Assembly (NCBI GenBank): GCA_026182355.1
Contig: JAPFBL010000034.1
Coordinates: 2,550,501-2,614,500, forward strand
DNA length: 64,000 nucleotides
Direction: 5' to 3'
Source: Hermatobates lingyangjiaoensis
Lineage: Eukaryota; Arthropoda; Insecta; Hemiptera; Hermatobatidae
Shown: positions 32,831 through 44,910 of the stretch, piece by piece
Position numbering within the stretch: position 1 is the first letter of the stretch
How the letters are laid out: every line of letters begins with the position of its first letter
The notes under the pieces: generated by a model
Databases searched by the model: none
What the model was told of the DNA's origin: nothing
What the model saw: the letters and a program-made list of their open reading frames with translations, nothing else
Position numbers and translations under genes: made by a program

Positions 32831-33369
32831 TACATAAACAAACAACATCTTGTTTTTGACTAACTACCTATTGAAACCTCCACTTAGTCAAGTTATACTC
32901 TAGTGAAAATTGAAAAGTTAGTTCTTTGTTTTGATGAATAACACTTAAAACTGTTTTCGGCATGAATACCAAACTGGCAGTTTTTATGCTGTATTTTACT
33001 CTGTGAATGGACTCTTTAAATTGGCCTTAATAATCAGTTGATTGAGTAAAACAACTCTGATTGACGTTTCAAGTCACGTTGCGGTTTCACATCACACTAT
33101 CCCAACGAGCTTTAACATTATGATGAAGTTTTCAAAATTATTCTATTTTGTGATTTAACTTTTATACAACTGCAATATATTTCTTAATTTCTTTTTTATA
33201 ATTTTAGATAAAATGGATGATTATTTATTAGCAGTACATAAATACCAAAGAAAAAGAGTCTTGCTTTATAATTTTATCTTCTATCTGCTAATGAAACAAA
33301 TTTTGGAAGAGTGAAAGGGAAAGACGAATTATAGAATAGGAGTGTAAGTGAAACAAAGAAGACATATTG

Positions 33370-35954
33370 GCTATGTGAGAGATAAACCATTGAAAGGTTA
33401 GTGAGAAACAAGAGTGGTAAGAATATGCAATTGCCATGAGAGAGGGAGAGTGTGAGAGATAAACCATTGAAATGTTAGGGAGAAAAAGGAGTGGTAAGAG
33501 TATGGAATTGCCATGAGAGAGGGAGAGTGTGAGAGATAAACCATTGAAATGTTAGTGAGAAACAAGAGTGGTAAGAGTATGGAATTGCCATGAGAGAGGG
33601 AGAGTGTGAGAGATAAACCATTGAAATGTTAGTGAGAAACAAGAGTGGTAAGAGTATGCAATTGCCATGAGAGGGGGAGAGTGTGAGAGATAAACCATTG
33701 AAATGTTAGTGAGAAACAAGAGTGGTAAGAGTATGCAATTGCCATGAGAGAGGAAGAGTGTGAGAGATAAACCATTGAAATGTTAGTGAGAAACAAGAGT
33801 GGTAAGAGTATGCAATTGCTATGAGAGAGAGAGAGACAGTGAGAGATAAACCATTGAAATGTTAGTGAGAAAAAGGAGTGGTAAGAGTATGGAAATGCCA
33901 TGAGAGAGGGAGAGTGTGAGAGATAAACCATTGAAATGTTAGTGAGAAACAAGAGTGGTAAGAGTATGGAATTGATATGAGAGAGGGAGAGTGTGAGAGA
34001 TAAACCATTGAAATGTTAGTGAGAAACAAGAGTGGTAAGAGTATGGAATTGCCATGAGAGAGGGAGAGTGTGAGAGATAAACCATTGAAATGTTAGTGAG
34101 AAACAAGAGTGGTAAGAGTATGCAATTGCCATGAGAGAGGGAGAGTGTGAGAGATAAACCATTGAAATGTTAGTGAGAAACAAGAGTGGTAAGAGTATGG
34201 AATTGCCATGAGAGAGGGAGAGTGTGAGAGATAAACCATTGAAATGTTAGTGAGAAACAAGAGTGGTAAGAGTATGGAATTGCCATGAGAGAGGGAGAGT
34301 GTGAGAGATAAACCATTGAAATGTTAGTGAGAAACAAGAGTGGTAAGAGTATGCAATTGCTATGAGAGAGAGAGACAGTGAGAGATAAACCATTGAAATG
34401 TTAGTGAGAAACAAGAGTGGTAAGAGTATGCAATTGCTATGAGAGAGAGAGACAGTGAGAGATAAACCATTGAAATGTTAGTGAGAAAAAGGAGTGGTAA
34501 GAGTATGGAATTGCCATGAGAGAGGGAGAGTGTGAGAGATAAACCATTGAAATGTTAGTGAGAAACTAGAGTGGTAAGAGTATGGAATTGCCATGAGAGA
34601 GGGAGAGTGTGAGAGATAAACCATTGAAATTTTAGTGAGAAAAAAGAGTGGTAAGAGTATGGAATTGCCATGAGAGAGGGAGAGTGTGAGAGATAAACCA
34701 TTGAAATGTTAGTGAGAAACAAGAGTGGTAAGAGTATGCAATTGCCATGAGAGAGGGAGAGTGTGAGAGATAAACCATTGAAATGTTAGTGAGAAACAAG
34801 AGTGGTAAGAGTATGCAATTGCCATGAGAGAGGGAGAGTGTGAGAGATAAACCATTGAAATGTTAGTGAGAAACAAGAGTGGTAAGAGTATGCAATTGCC
34901 ATGAGAGAGGAAGAGTGTGAGAGATAAACCATTGAAATGTTAGTGAGAAACAAGAGTGGTAGGAGTATGCAATTGCTATGAGAGAGAGAGACAGTGAGAG
35001 ATAAACCATTGAAATGTTAGTGAGAAACAAGAGTGGTAAGAGTATGCAATTGCTATGAGAGAGAGAGAGAGAGAGAGAGAGACTGTGAGAGATAAACCAT
35101 TGAAATGTTAGTGAGAAACAAGAGTGGTAAGAGTATGCAATAGCCATGAGAGAGGGGGAGAGAGAGAGAGAGAATGTGAGAGATAAACCATTGAAATGTT
35201 AGTGAGAAAAAGGAGTGGTAAGAGTATGGAATTGCCATGAGAGAGGGAGAGTGTGAGAGATAAACCATTGAAATGTTAGTGAGAAACAAGAGTGGTAGAG
35301 TATGGAATTGCCATGAGAGAGGGAGAGTGTGAGAGATAAACCATTGAAATGTTAGTGAGAAACAAGAGTGGTAAGAGTATGCAATTGCCATGAGAGAGGG
35401 AGAGTGTGAGAGATAAACCATTGAAATGTTAGTGAGAAACAAGAGTGGTAAGAGTATGCAATTGCCATGAGAGAGGAAGAGTGTGAGAGATAAACCATTG
35501 AAATGTTAGTGAGAAACAAGAGTGGTAGGAGTATGCAATTGCTATGAGAGAGAGAGACAGTGAGAGATAAACCATTGAAATGTTAGTGAGAAACAAGAGT
35601 GGTAAGAGTATGCAATTGCTATGAGAGAGAGAGAGAGAGAGAGAGAGAATGTGAGAGATAAACCATTGAAATGTTAGTGAGAAACAAGAGTGGTAAGAGT
35701 ATGCAATAGCCATGAGAGAGGGGGAGAGAGAGAGAGAGAATGTGAGAGATAAACCATTGAAATGTTAATGAGAAAAAGGAGTGGTAAGAGTATGGAATTG
35801 CCATGAGAGAGGGAGAGTGTGAGAGATAAACCATTGAAATGTTAGTGAGTAACAAGAGTGGTAAGAGTATGGAATTGCCATGAGAGAGGGAGAGTGTGAG
35901 AGATAAACCATTGAAATGTTAGTGAGAAACAAGAGTGGTAAGAGTATGCAATTG

Positions 35955-35991
<37 letters not shown>

Positions 35992-36057
35992 TGAGAGATA
36001 AACCATTGAAATGTTAGTGAGAAACAAGAGTGGTAAGAGTATGCAATAACCATGAGA

Positions 36058-36096
<39 letters not shown>

Positions 36097-36893
36097 TGAG
36101 GGATAAACCATTGAAATGTTAGTGAGAAACAAGAGTGGTAAGAGTATGCAATAGCCATGAGAGAGGGAGTGAGAGAGAGAGAGAGAAGGTGAGATATAAA
36201 CCATTGAAATGTTAGTGAGAAACAAGAGTGGTAAGAGTATGGAATTGCCATGAGAGAGGGAGAGTGTGAGAGATAAACCATTGAAATGTTAGTGAGAAAC
36301 AAGAGTGGTAAGAGTATGGAATTGCCATGAGAGAGGGAGAGTGTGAGAGATAAACCATTGAAATGTTAGTGAGAAACAAGAGTGGTAAGAGTATGGAATT
36401 GCCATGAGAGAGGGAGAGTGTGAGAGATAAACCATTGAAATATTAGTGAGAAACAAGAGTGGTAAGAGTATGCAATTGCCATGAGAGAGGGAGAGTGTGA
36501 GAGATAAACCATTGAAATGTTAGTGAGAAACAAGAGTGGTAAGAGTATGCAATTGCCATGAGAGAGGGAGAGTGTGAGAGATAAACCATTGAAATGTTAG
36601 TAAGAAACAAGAGTGGTAAGAGTATGCAATTGCCATGAGAGAGGAAGAGTGTGAGCGATAAACCATTGAAATGTTAGTGAGAAACAAGAGTGGTAAGAGT
36701 ATGCAATTGCTATGAGAGAGAGAGACAGTGAGAGATAAACCATTGAAATGTTAGTGAGAAACAAGAGTGGTAAGAGTATGCAATAACCATGAGAGAGGGA
36801 GAGAGAGAGAGAGAGAGAGAGAGAATGTGAGAGATAAACCATTGAAATGATAGTGAGAAACAAGAGTGGTAAGAGTATGCAATAGCCATGAGA

Positions 36894-36928
<35 letters not shown>

Positions 36929-37385
36929 TGAGAGATAAACCATTGAAATGTTAGTGAGAAACAAGAGTGGTAAGAGTATGCAATTGCTATGAGAGAGAGA
37001 GAGAGAGAGTGAGAGAGAGAGAGAGAGAGAGAGAATGTGAGAGATAAACCATTGAAATGTTAGTGAGAAACAAGAGTGGTAAGAGTATGCAATAACCATG
37101 AGAGAGGGAGAGAGAGAGAGAGAGAGAATGTGAGAGATAAACCATTGAAATGTTAGTGAGAAACAAGAGTGGTAAGAGTATGCAATAGCCATGAGAGAGG
37201 GAGTGAGAGAGAGAGAGAGAATGTGAGATATAAACCATTGAAATGTTAGTGAGAAACAAGAGTGGTAAGAGTATGCAATTGCCATGAGAGAGGGAGAGTG
37301 TCAGAGATAAACTATTGAAATGTTAGTGAAAAACAAGAGTGGTAAGAGTATGCAATTACCATGAGAGAGGGAGAATGTGAGAGAA
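33370..37385. repeat. 77-bp satellite array, about 50 units, with expandable GA tract
   Basis: The landmark gataaaccattgaaatgtta recurs every 77 bp (for example 33381, 33458, 33535). Unit parts: gataaaccattgaaatgtta, gtgagaaacaagagtgg, taagagtatgcaattgccat, gagagagggagagtgtga. In many later units the GA tract has expanded to 20-40 bp, so the period varies. The internal variants (atggaattgcc, atgcaattgcc, atgcaattgct, caataacc) recur in blocks, suggesting higher-order duplication. Minus-strand frames of 78-191 codons (FSLTFQWFISH repeats) arise only from the repeat period and GA tracts. Confidence 0.95.
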
Positions 37386-37389
37386 GCCA

Positions 37390-38215
37390 CTGTGGGAGAG
37401 TGAGAGTAAGATGGTGATGAGGGATAGAGGGATAATGTGGGATATATAGAGCACGAGATAAAAAATTGAGAAAAACGAGAGGGACGCAGTTAAAGAGTAC
37501 ATATTATATTAGGGAGGGAGTGAAAAAAAATGGCAGTTGAATAGAGATAACGAAAAATAAACTGAAATAGCGGAAAGTAGTGGTGGTCTGAAGAGGAAAA
37601 TATAATGAGTGAGTAAAAATACCAACTATCCACACTAAAATGTGTCTTTAAAACATGTCAACTTCAACTACTCTATTTATTAGCCCAGCGATGCCAAATT
37701 GTTTTAGCTAACATTTATCTAAAAACCATGCAGACAGTGCAGCTTGCAGCTCTGTCTGCAGCTTCATCACCTTCATTCGGAGAACTCAAGTAATTTTGCA
37801 AATTCTATTTTAGGCTGTATAAGAGGATTAGCATGTTTATTTCCAACTAGTAATGAACCATCATGACTCATAGTGAAGGATATAAATGTAGAATATATGA
37901 AATCAGTTGGAATATCTGTATTTCAATTGAGGTTTCAGTTAATGTTACAAGTCAGTGCATTTTGTTGTGCATGCTTGTATAATGTGTTTAAAATCATAAG
38001 ATGCTGTTAGGATTACAAAACATTGAACATCCTTAGCCCCATTCTGTTTATGTAAGACTATAATTAATAACATTGATTAATACCTGTACTGGGCTTAAAA
38101 TTAGTACATATGCCTAAAACTCCCACCGACGTATACTCCTGTTCTAGTGCTAATGATTGAGATCTTGACCTGGCATAGTTACATAGCTAGCGGTTAATTT
38201 ATTTCTGAAAAATAC
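37390..38215. other. Unique DNA after the satellite, no gene seen
   Basis: A purine-rich transition to about 37600, then AT-rich sequence. tgcagcttgcagctctgtctgcagct (near 37739-37764) is a local repeat of tgcag. Confidence 0.5.
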
Positions 38216-38220
38216 ACTTA

Positions 38221-38408
38221 GGTAAGGTTGCAGTGGCAGTCCACATATGCTAAACATTGGGCCTTTGTGATACCGCAAAAAAAGATTGATTCTACATTGG
38301 GAGTCCTAAATTTTAACTAATTTAAGTGTATTTAAAGTAGAGGGAACTTTAACGAGTATCTGACATCGTGCTGGCTCGGTATTGATGGCTTAACTCCCTC
38401 TCCGGGTG
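38221..38408 (-). repeat. SINE, truncated and diverged
   Basis: It begins with the SINE 3' end in minus orientation (gttgcagtggcagtcc), passes through tgggagtcctaaatttt and gagtatctgacatcgtgc, and stops at about ctctccgggtg. The core end and tRNA head are missing, so it is 5'-truncated. Older than the copies at 45901 and 48417. Confidence 0.85.
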
Positions 38409-38934
38409 TAAGTAAGAACTTACCTTCAGTATTAAGCTCTTCAGGACACCAGTAACTACAGTTAATTTACCTATCGCATGTCAAATTAATCATAGCTTTC
38501 AATAAAAATCTGAGTTTGTCTATACTCAGCTGTTATATCAGTAACAATTTTACTGAATAACAATTTAATTAATCTCTATTTGAGTGTAAGTAAACGGAAT
38601 ATATGAAGCATCCATGGCAAATAATTTAGTTAAAAAAAACAAAAATGATTAATTAATACCATTTTCATCTGCTGTTTATTGATTCGTACATACTGCGTTT
38701 CATCGTAAGAGGTATTAAAAAACTTCTATAATTGTATTTTAAAAAAAATTATGCAGAACTGATTTTTTATATTTCGTTCAACTATTTATAGTGTTTTGAC
38801 ATTTGTTTAAGTAAACTCTTACGAAACAGTGAAGAACGATGTAATGTCTGAATGCAATGAACACAAGTAATCAAGTGTAGTGCTCTGAAAGACGTACATG
38901 TGCATAGTCGTTTTCATCATTTTTCATGACTCTG

Positions 38935-39338
38935 CATCTCATGGAGAGTCGTGGGGTATCCGACAGAAATCCTGCCCAACCCCCCCTCAGTCACCTTTCA
39001 TTTGCGGTAAACAGCATCACCTATCTGTCCCACCTCATTCAATCCCCGCCTTCGCAACCCCGTATCCCCACTCGCCTCCAGCCCTATGATCTGTCCTCAA
39101 TCGTCCTATTACCCACCTCCTCTGCAGAATTAGTCCACATCTCATGGAGAGTCGTGGGGTATCCGACAGAAATTCTGCCCCCCATCAGTCACCTTTCATT
39201 TGCGGTAAACAGCATCACCTATCTGTCCCACCTCATTCAATCCCCGCCTTCGCAACCCTGTATCCCCACTCGCCTCCAGCCCTATGATCTGTCCTCAATC
39301 ATCCTATTACCCACCTCCTCTGTAGAATTAGTCCACAT
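38935..39338 (+). repeat. Tandem duplication of a 203-bp GC-rich unit
   Basis: Unit 1 (38935-39137) and unit 2 (39138-39338) both start catctcatggagagtcgtgg and end agaattagtccaca. They differ by a small deletion near 39178 (a C-run) and a few substitutions. Composition is much richer in C than the surroundings. A plus-strand frame (38926-39429, 167 codons) is open across both units, repeating SHLSFAVNSITYLSHLIQSP and IPTRLQPYDLSSI. The deletion puts the second unit back in the same frame. No family is recognised, and coding status is unproven. Confidence 0.85.
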
Positions 39339-39339
39339 A

Positions 39340-40340
39340 TTATGTCCTTATGCAACCAACAGTGTATTTATTTTCAACTGGAATCTTTTTCTTGAATTCA
39401 ATCTATCCTTGATTGAAGATGTTCATTAAACAAGGAATGAGGATGTATAATTATTACTTCTACATAGAATGTCAAAAAAGTAAGTGTTGCTTGCGTGTGG
39501 AATAACTATACCTTGTATTCATATATTGCGTTCTAAGATAATTAATATCTTTGCCTATTTTTCCCTCCTGTTTTTTATGAAACAAAATTTGTACTCATTG
39601 TGTATACTGATCATGCCATGCTTCCAATGTCACCAGCTTACACTAGGAGCTGGTCAGATTTATTAAGAATCTTATATTTTTGGTTTACAGAGATAGGTAA
39701 ATACCAGTTTGGCTGCTTAAGGACTCAAAGTTCAGAGGCATTCTCACTTATTATTTAGCTGGAGAATACTATGGAGTATAGTGTCATATCTTACCGCATA
39801 TTGATATTTTTTCAATCAATTTATGATTGCACTGAAATAGAGTAAGACAAAAACATTGATGTTGTTTCATTGATTAACAATTTATGAGGAACAATTAATT
39901 TTTTGGACAAAATGAAGTGTAAGAATAGATTTTCACAAAATGCTGATGTATTCATTATTAATCAAATATTTATACATTATATGAATAAATAATTATATGA
40001 ACAATTGTTTGTATAATTTGTGTTCACGGGGGTATTCACATATATATTTTATTGACATAACTGTATTTACTTCGCTTTAACTTATAGCGTTTATTATTAG
40101 TAATCAACTGCTCTATTCTTATATAAAAGACACAATGCTTGCTTCTAAACTGTGAAAAATTTATTTTTTTGTAGAAATTCTTTATGGTTAGAAGAAATTT
40201 TAATTTATCGTGCAGTCTTAGTAGTAGATACTAGATACCATTTTTTAAATTTTATTTATGACAAATATGAAATTTATTATCAATCAGTTTTTCATGCAAT
40301 CATACTTTACACTTCTATAAAATGTCATTCTGAAAGGTTA
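39340..40340. other. AT-rich DNA, no gene seen
   Basis: Only short AT-driven frames; nothing recognised. Confidence 0.5.
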
Positions 40341-40344
40341 TTTT

Positions 40345-40760
40345 AACTGGGATTTAACTACTAGAGGCTGCCCCTCAGGCGTTGTGCTATCTCTCTTCTT
40401 GTGGTGATTATTTATGGATACCTTTCTGGATACTATAAATAATCAATATTACGATCCAATAAGAATATGATATTGTTATTTTACAAGTGAATGAGAATAT
40501 TCACGGTACTGCCTCTCAGCATATAACAATAGAACTAAAAAATTGTTGAAATTTTGAGTCAAGAGAATTATCTTGATAATATCCAGCTAATACTGTCGAT
40601 ATATCATTCGCAAGAAGGAAAAATACTAAATCTTAAAGATCTCATTATTAAAAAATAATAAGCTACAACTGTCAGAGAGATGTAAGTACCTTGGAGTTTC
40701 TGTAAATTGAAGATTAACCTGGGAAAGCCTATTAGGTAAATACGGGATAAAGCCTCAGTT
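40345..40760 (+). pseudogene. LINE reverse transcriptase fragment, decayed
   Basis: One frame reads TRGCPSGVVLSLFLW, a stop, then LFMDTFLDTI, close to the RT motif B block of R1-like LINEs (RGCPQGSVLSPFLWN-x-x-MD). Then YCYFTSE (position of the degraded YADD motif), LSAYNNRTKKLL and later KYLGVSVN, a stop and RLTWESLL, matching the YLGV-x-x-D-x-x-L-x-W block after motif C. Multiple in-frame stops. No end sequences or target duplication were found. Confidence 0.7.
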
Positions 40761-40764
40761 TAAT

Positions 40765-41335
40765 AATAACAAACTGTTCTGAATCAATTATTTCAAGTTT
40801 ATTATAATTGGTAAAATGATATAGTTAAAATAAAGCAAGGGATATTATTATTGGTTTTCCATGAATTTTACAATAAATTTCCAGAGATTGATATTAATTA
40901 CATTTATACTGAAAACTTAATTTATAAGAAACATTAGAATGAAACCAAAATTGGGTGCAAACGAATTTGTTATTATATTTGCCTACAATAAACTGTCTGT
41001 AGCCTACTGCAGGTCTTTTTTGCAATATTTTTGTTGTGAACCGTATTTTCATTACTATTAAATTTATTAATTGTATCATCTAAATATATATGTTAACATT
41101 AAAGGGGCTGTAGATGACATTATGATTACACTAGCCAAATATCACAGTTTGCATGTGTGAGTTCATTTCGATTGATTTGAAAAACAAGGTTATTACATTA
41201 AAGTAGATGGTTACTTGCTTCATTTACTATTCATTAAGTATTTTAATATAATTTAAAAAAAGAAAACCCGTAATCATCTGTGCGATAAGAACTAACAATT
41301 GTGAGAAAGTTTAATAATACGGTTGAGTGGGTGAC
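40765..41335. other. AT-rich DNA, no gene seen
   Basis: Nothing recognised beyond short AT-driven frames. Confidence 0.5.
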
Positions 41336-41339
41336 GTTT

Positions 41340-41535
41340 TGGTTTCGATTAAGTGGATGACCAGGTGAATGAGTCCCTGGGGAGGGTAGAATGGATGGAG
41401 GCTTGGTCAGCAGAGGAGAGTGGAAAGAAAGCCATTGGCCATCTGGAAGAACAAGCTGACATTTGGCTCAGCAAACTACTTGACACTCATTCTCTCCCGA
41501 GGCTCCGTATTTCAAGTCGAGTCATCCCTTCATCG
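41340..41535 (+). other. Balanced-composition island with protein-like frame
   Basis: From ATG 41359 region the frame reads DDQVNESLGRVEWMEAW, SAEESGKKAIGHLEEQ and ADIWLSKLLDTHSLPRLR, polar and protein-like, before it runs into the (TA)n at 41557. No family is recognised and no convincing splice sites bracket it. It could be an exon fragment, an old element or a conserved non-coding island. Confidence 0.25.
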
Positions 41536-41556
41536 CAGCCAACCTTTTTTACCCTA

Positions 41557-41745
41557 TATATATATATATATATATAACTCAACTGACAGAGTCAGTTGGG
41601 CTTTTGACTCTGACGAAGACCGCTTGTTACGGTTGAAAGATCTTAGTCTTGTTTTTCCATTTTCTCATTGATCATTGATCATTTGATTGTTTGATCATTG
41701 ATTGTTATTTCACGTGTTTATGTGAAATCTTTTTATATATATTTG
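41557..41745 (+). mobile_element. PLE terminal repeat, family A, between (TA)n tracts
   Basis: (TA)n at 41557-41574 leads into a single arm of family A, ending at ttcacgtgtttatgtgaaat and then a T/TA run (about 41732-41747). The terminus is the same as at 15290 and 27150. Near the right end, several tgatcatt repeats are expanded compared with the other copies. Confidence 0.75.
41606..41648 (+). ncRNA. Hammerhead ribozyme candidate, best-preserved family A copy
   Basis: Stem I GACU (41606-41609) with AGUC (41645-41648); core CUGACGA (41610-41616); an unpaired A; stem II GACCG with CGGUU (five pairs, one G-U) around a 7-nt loop; core GAAA (41635-41638); stem III A-U and G-C with a two-base loop; U17 at 41644 as the expected cleavage position. 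Every invariant hammerhead nucleotide is present. The compact 43-nt form fits the minimal type I hammerheads known from PLEs. Confidence 0.75.
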
Positions 41746-41749
41746 TATA

Positions 41750-43550
41750 CACACTAAAACGTAACTTTTGGGAGTGAAACTTATATAACATAGCATAATG
41801 TAGTTTTCTATCATAATAATATTAATTATGATAATATAATGTTGTATATTACTTTATAATTTTTTATATTATAATGATATTTAATAGTATTAAATCATTT
41901 CGTTCTTAAACGTTAAGGTATATTACATTTTTACGTGAATCTTGTTGAAGAGTCTATAATATATATGGGTGATAAAAAGGGTATCGTTATTATGACTTCA
42001 AATATTTTAAAAATAATCTCGTGGATATTTAAAATGAAAAATAATTTGCTGTAAGCATTTAAATTACTGACTTTAAACTCAATGAGATGATGGAATTCTT
42101 CTTTTAATGAAACTAGGGGAACTATAAATAGGTTATTACTATCGACCCTGTAAGAGCCAGGAAACAAAATGATTAGTGTTATCATTAATCTATCGCAGAA
42201 TGCTAGGAAAAGCAATTTTAAAATTAAATATAAATACTTCTAAAGGGGAATAGCAGTTAATAACAAAAACTTATTTCGCAACTTTAAATAGCAATTAATC
42301 ACTCAAACTTTTGCTTAAAATGATAATATTTCGTGGTTGTATTTATTGAAAATACTGCCATTTAAATTTGATTGCCTAACAGTGAATTAATTTCTTAAAT
42401 ATGTGGAGAATAATTTGAGCTGCCATATATACGCATCAATCCATCAATCCACATAGGTGTGCACTTCACCTGATGATAGATGGCGAAAAGTCGGAAGTCG
42501 GAAAAGTCGGAGTGAGTCAGTACTTTGTCCGTTTCGTTCTAAGTACATTTCTCTGTAGATTAACGTTTTCTTTCTACCACTTCATTTTATTATTTTTTAT
42601 TAAATTAACACCCAGTTGGGATGTTAATCCGTAAGACAAAGACTATTACGGAGAATATTCACCAAACCAACTAGTGCTACTGGAATGTGAAAAACGAACC
42701 AAGCGTAACAGGAAAGTAAAGGGATGAAAGTAGAAATGTATGAAAAGAAACAACCTAAGAAGAACAAAGAACAATAAATGTTAAAAAAAAGTGAACAATT
42801 TACCAATATTGAATGATTACCTGCGGATATATTTGAGACTGGGAGATGATCTAGCGCCAAGCTGCAAGTACGTATGTATCTCACTTAAAGCCTGATAGAT
42901 TTTCATCTTGTGAGTTTTTAGAGTTATGGCTGGATGGACTGCTTCTTTGTAATAATAGACTAAAGCATCAAAATATAGAAGCAAATTGTGTCTGCTCTTG
43001 CTTCGTGTTTTTTTTTCGGTAATATGGTTCTCATTCTCGCAAACATATAATCCTTTTTATTTATATATTATTTAATTTGTTTATTATTTTGATAATATAT
43101 TGTTCACGTTATGCTTTTAATAACACCCTCAGTAAGTGGGATATAACGATTATAATTACACTAATAGTTTCCATGGCCATACTAAGTTGTTCGGAACCCG
43201 AATTATTTGTTCTTATATATTTAGCTTCATTGTATTCGATTAACTGCGTATATAACTACTACATTTTTATTTAAACTTGTTTGAATCATTGTCTTATGGC
43301 AACATAATATCTAATCATCCAAACAGTAAAATCCTTATTCGTTTGTATTTTACACCTTTTATTTATTTAAGTAATCAGCGGAAAGATTGGAGTTTTAGAA
43401 ATATGAAAAAGGGAATGTAAACAAGAGTTAATAACAAGTGTGTTTGAAAATTTACCTGTTACAGAATATGATTGAATGCTTCATTAGTATGTTTTCAATA
43501 AAATATAGGTTGTTTAATTCAAATGATATACGATATGAAAGGATTGTTGA
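41750..43550. other. AT-rich DNA, no gene seen
   Basis: No coding or RNA feature is recognised. At 42470-42487 a CTGATGA is followed by GAAA after only 7 nt, with tandem aagtcgg copies downstream; possibly a decayed hammerhead module. Confidence 0.45.
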
Positions 43551-43559
43551 ACAATGCAA

Positions 43560-43800
43560 AATAAACTCATCAAGTTGGACTTGACAAGTGGAGTTGAGAG
43601 TGAACTCAAGTCCGGGTGGTCCGGATGGAGTTATGTAAAGTGGAAAGCTTGAAGCTAATTCTGGAAGGCAGGTGACAGGTTAGTGACCACACAACACCCG
43701 ACACTTCCACTCCCTGACGGGGGCCTCTTCAATTAGGGCTCCCTCAAACATCCCCTCGCTGGCACCACTCTCGCCCTGTCTTCCTCTTTCCCATTCTAGA
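43560..43800. promoter_or_regulatory. Balanced-composition island, possible regulatory element
   Basis: Unique sequence with several caagt/acttg cores (gacttgacaagtgg near 43577, ctcaagtcc near 43603; NK2-type sites read CAAGTG), an E-box/TALE pair (aggcaggtgacagg near 43668) and a C-rich end. A minus-strand frame is open over 43680-43943 without a recognised domain. Confidence 0.25.
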
Positions 43801-43993
43801 AATATAGATCCGTGTTCTAAATTTAAATATATTTCATGTATGTGCACCATTGAACGTGTGTTTCTGTGAATGTATGTTTTCGTGTCTGTGTGTTTGTGTT
43901 TGTCTGTATGTGCGTTTCTGGGTGTGTACATGTTTGTTAGCACGCTTGATCAATGTGTATGTGTATGTGTAGATATGTACAAATGTAGATGTA

Positions 43994-44908
43994 CGAGGTG
44001 TGTAAATAAAGTAGTGAGACTGATTTTTTTTTTAAATTTTCTATTAAAATATAATTACAATGTGATATTGTCACCTTCAAAATAGTTCCCTTCGGAAGCC
44101 ACACAGTGCTGGAGACGGTCCTTCCAACCATTGTAGCATTGCTGGAACTCGGATTCTGGAATGGCCTTCAGCTGGTCGGTTACAGCAGTTTGTATGTTTT
44201 GTAGTGTCCCGAAATGAGTTCCCTTGAGGTGATTTTTCAATCTCGGGAAGAGGAAAAAGTCACAAGGACTCAAGTCTGGTGAATAAGGAGGCTGAGGAGC
44301 AACAGGAATATTTTTACTGGCCAAAAACTCGTTTATTGAGATGGCAGTGTGACAGGGCGCGTTGTCGTGATGCAACACCCACTTGTCTTTGATGTTTGGC
44401 CGCACACGAAGGACTCTTTTTCGAAGTCTTTCAAGGACCTCACGGTAGAAGTGCTGATTAACCGTTTGGCCTTGTGGCACAAACATTTTTATTGACATTT
44501 TCATCGGTGTTTGCACTTGAAGGCCTTCCGCTTCGTGGTTCATCTTCAATCGACTCTCTTCCTTCTGAAAATTCCTTAAACCACCGAAAAACCTGTGCCC
44601 TTGATAAAACACGTTCTCCATAGGCCTCCTGAAGTTTTTCAAAAGTTTCGGTTGCATTATGTCCAAGTCTGAAGCAAAATTTGATTGCACACCGCTGCTC
44701 AACTTTGAGGTCACTCATTTTTAAAACGCTCAAGAAAAAACCATTTCACGAAAACCAACGCTACGGACAAACAAATGACTGTGGCGAGTTCAGATTCATA
44801 CTGGAGGCGCATCACACGTGCACCTGACGCTACTCAAGGCCACGCGTCTCCAGCGTTGCCAGATCGAAAGCGACATTGCCAGTCTCACTACTTGATTTAC
44901 ACACCTCG
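43994..44908 (-). mobile_element. mariner transposon, internally deleted (915 bp)
   Basis: Terminal inverted repeats of about 30 bp (cgaggtgtgtaaataaagta and on to gagactg at the left; the right end is its reverse complement with about two differences) are flanked by TA on both sides (43992-43993 and 44909-44910), the target duplication of Tc1/mariner elements. Full mariners are about 1.3 kb; this one lacks roughly 0.4 kb from the transposase centre. It could only move if a related transposase acted in trans. The well-matched ends suggest it is not ancient. Confidence 0.92.
44055..44733 (-). pseudogene. mariner transposase, central deletion
   Basis: The N-terminal frame starts at ATG 44733: a helix-turn-helix domain (IKFCFRLGHNATETFEKLQE, then LSRAQVFRWFKEFSEGRES) and the linker EDEPRSGRPS followed by TDENV. 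The C-terminal frame, shifted, resumes at about VPQGQTVNQHFYREVL, then LRKRVLRVRPNIKD, HHDNAPCHTA (second catalytic Asp) and YSPDLSPCDFFLFPRLK (third Asp), ending near 44055. The junction deletes the segment with the first catalytic Asp (the DE-W region) and shifts the frame, so no active enzyme can be made. The last two Asp are 34 residues apart, as in the DD34D mariner group. Confidence 0.92.
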
Positions 44909-44910
44909 TA

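Noticed and set aside
33629..37285. Many minus-strand frames with FSLTFQWFISH repeats
   Set aside because: Read-through of the 77-bp satellite and GA tracts; the frame rotates between units.
42470..42487. CTGATGA followed by GAAA after 7 nt
   Set aside because: Too short for a stem II hairpin, and stem I is mostly mismatched.
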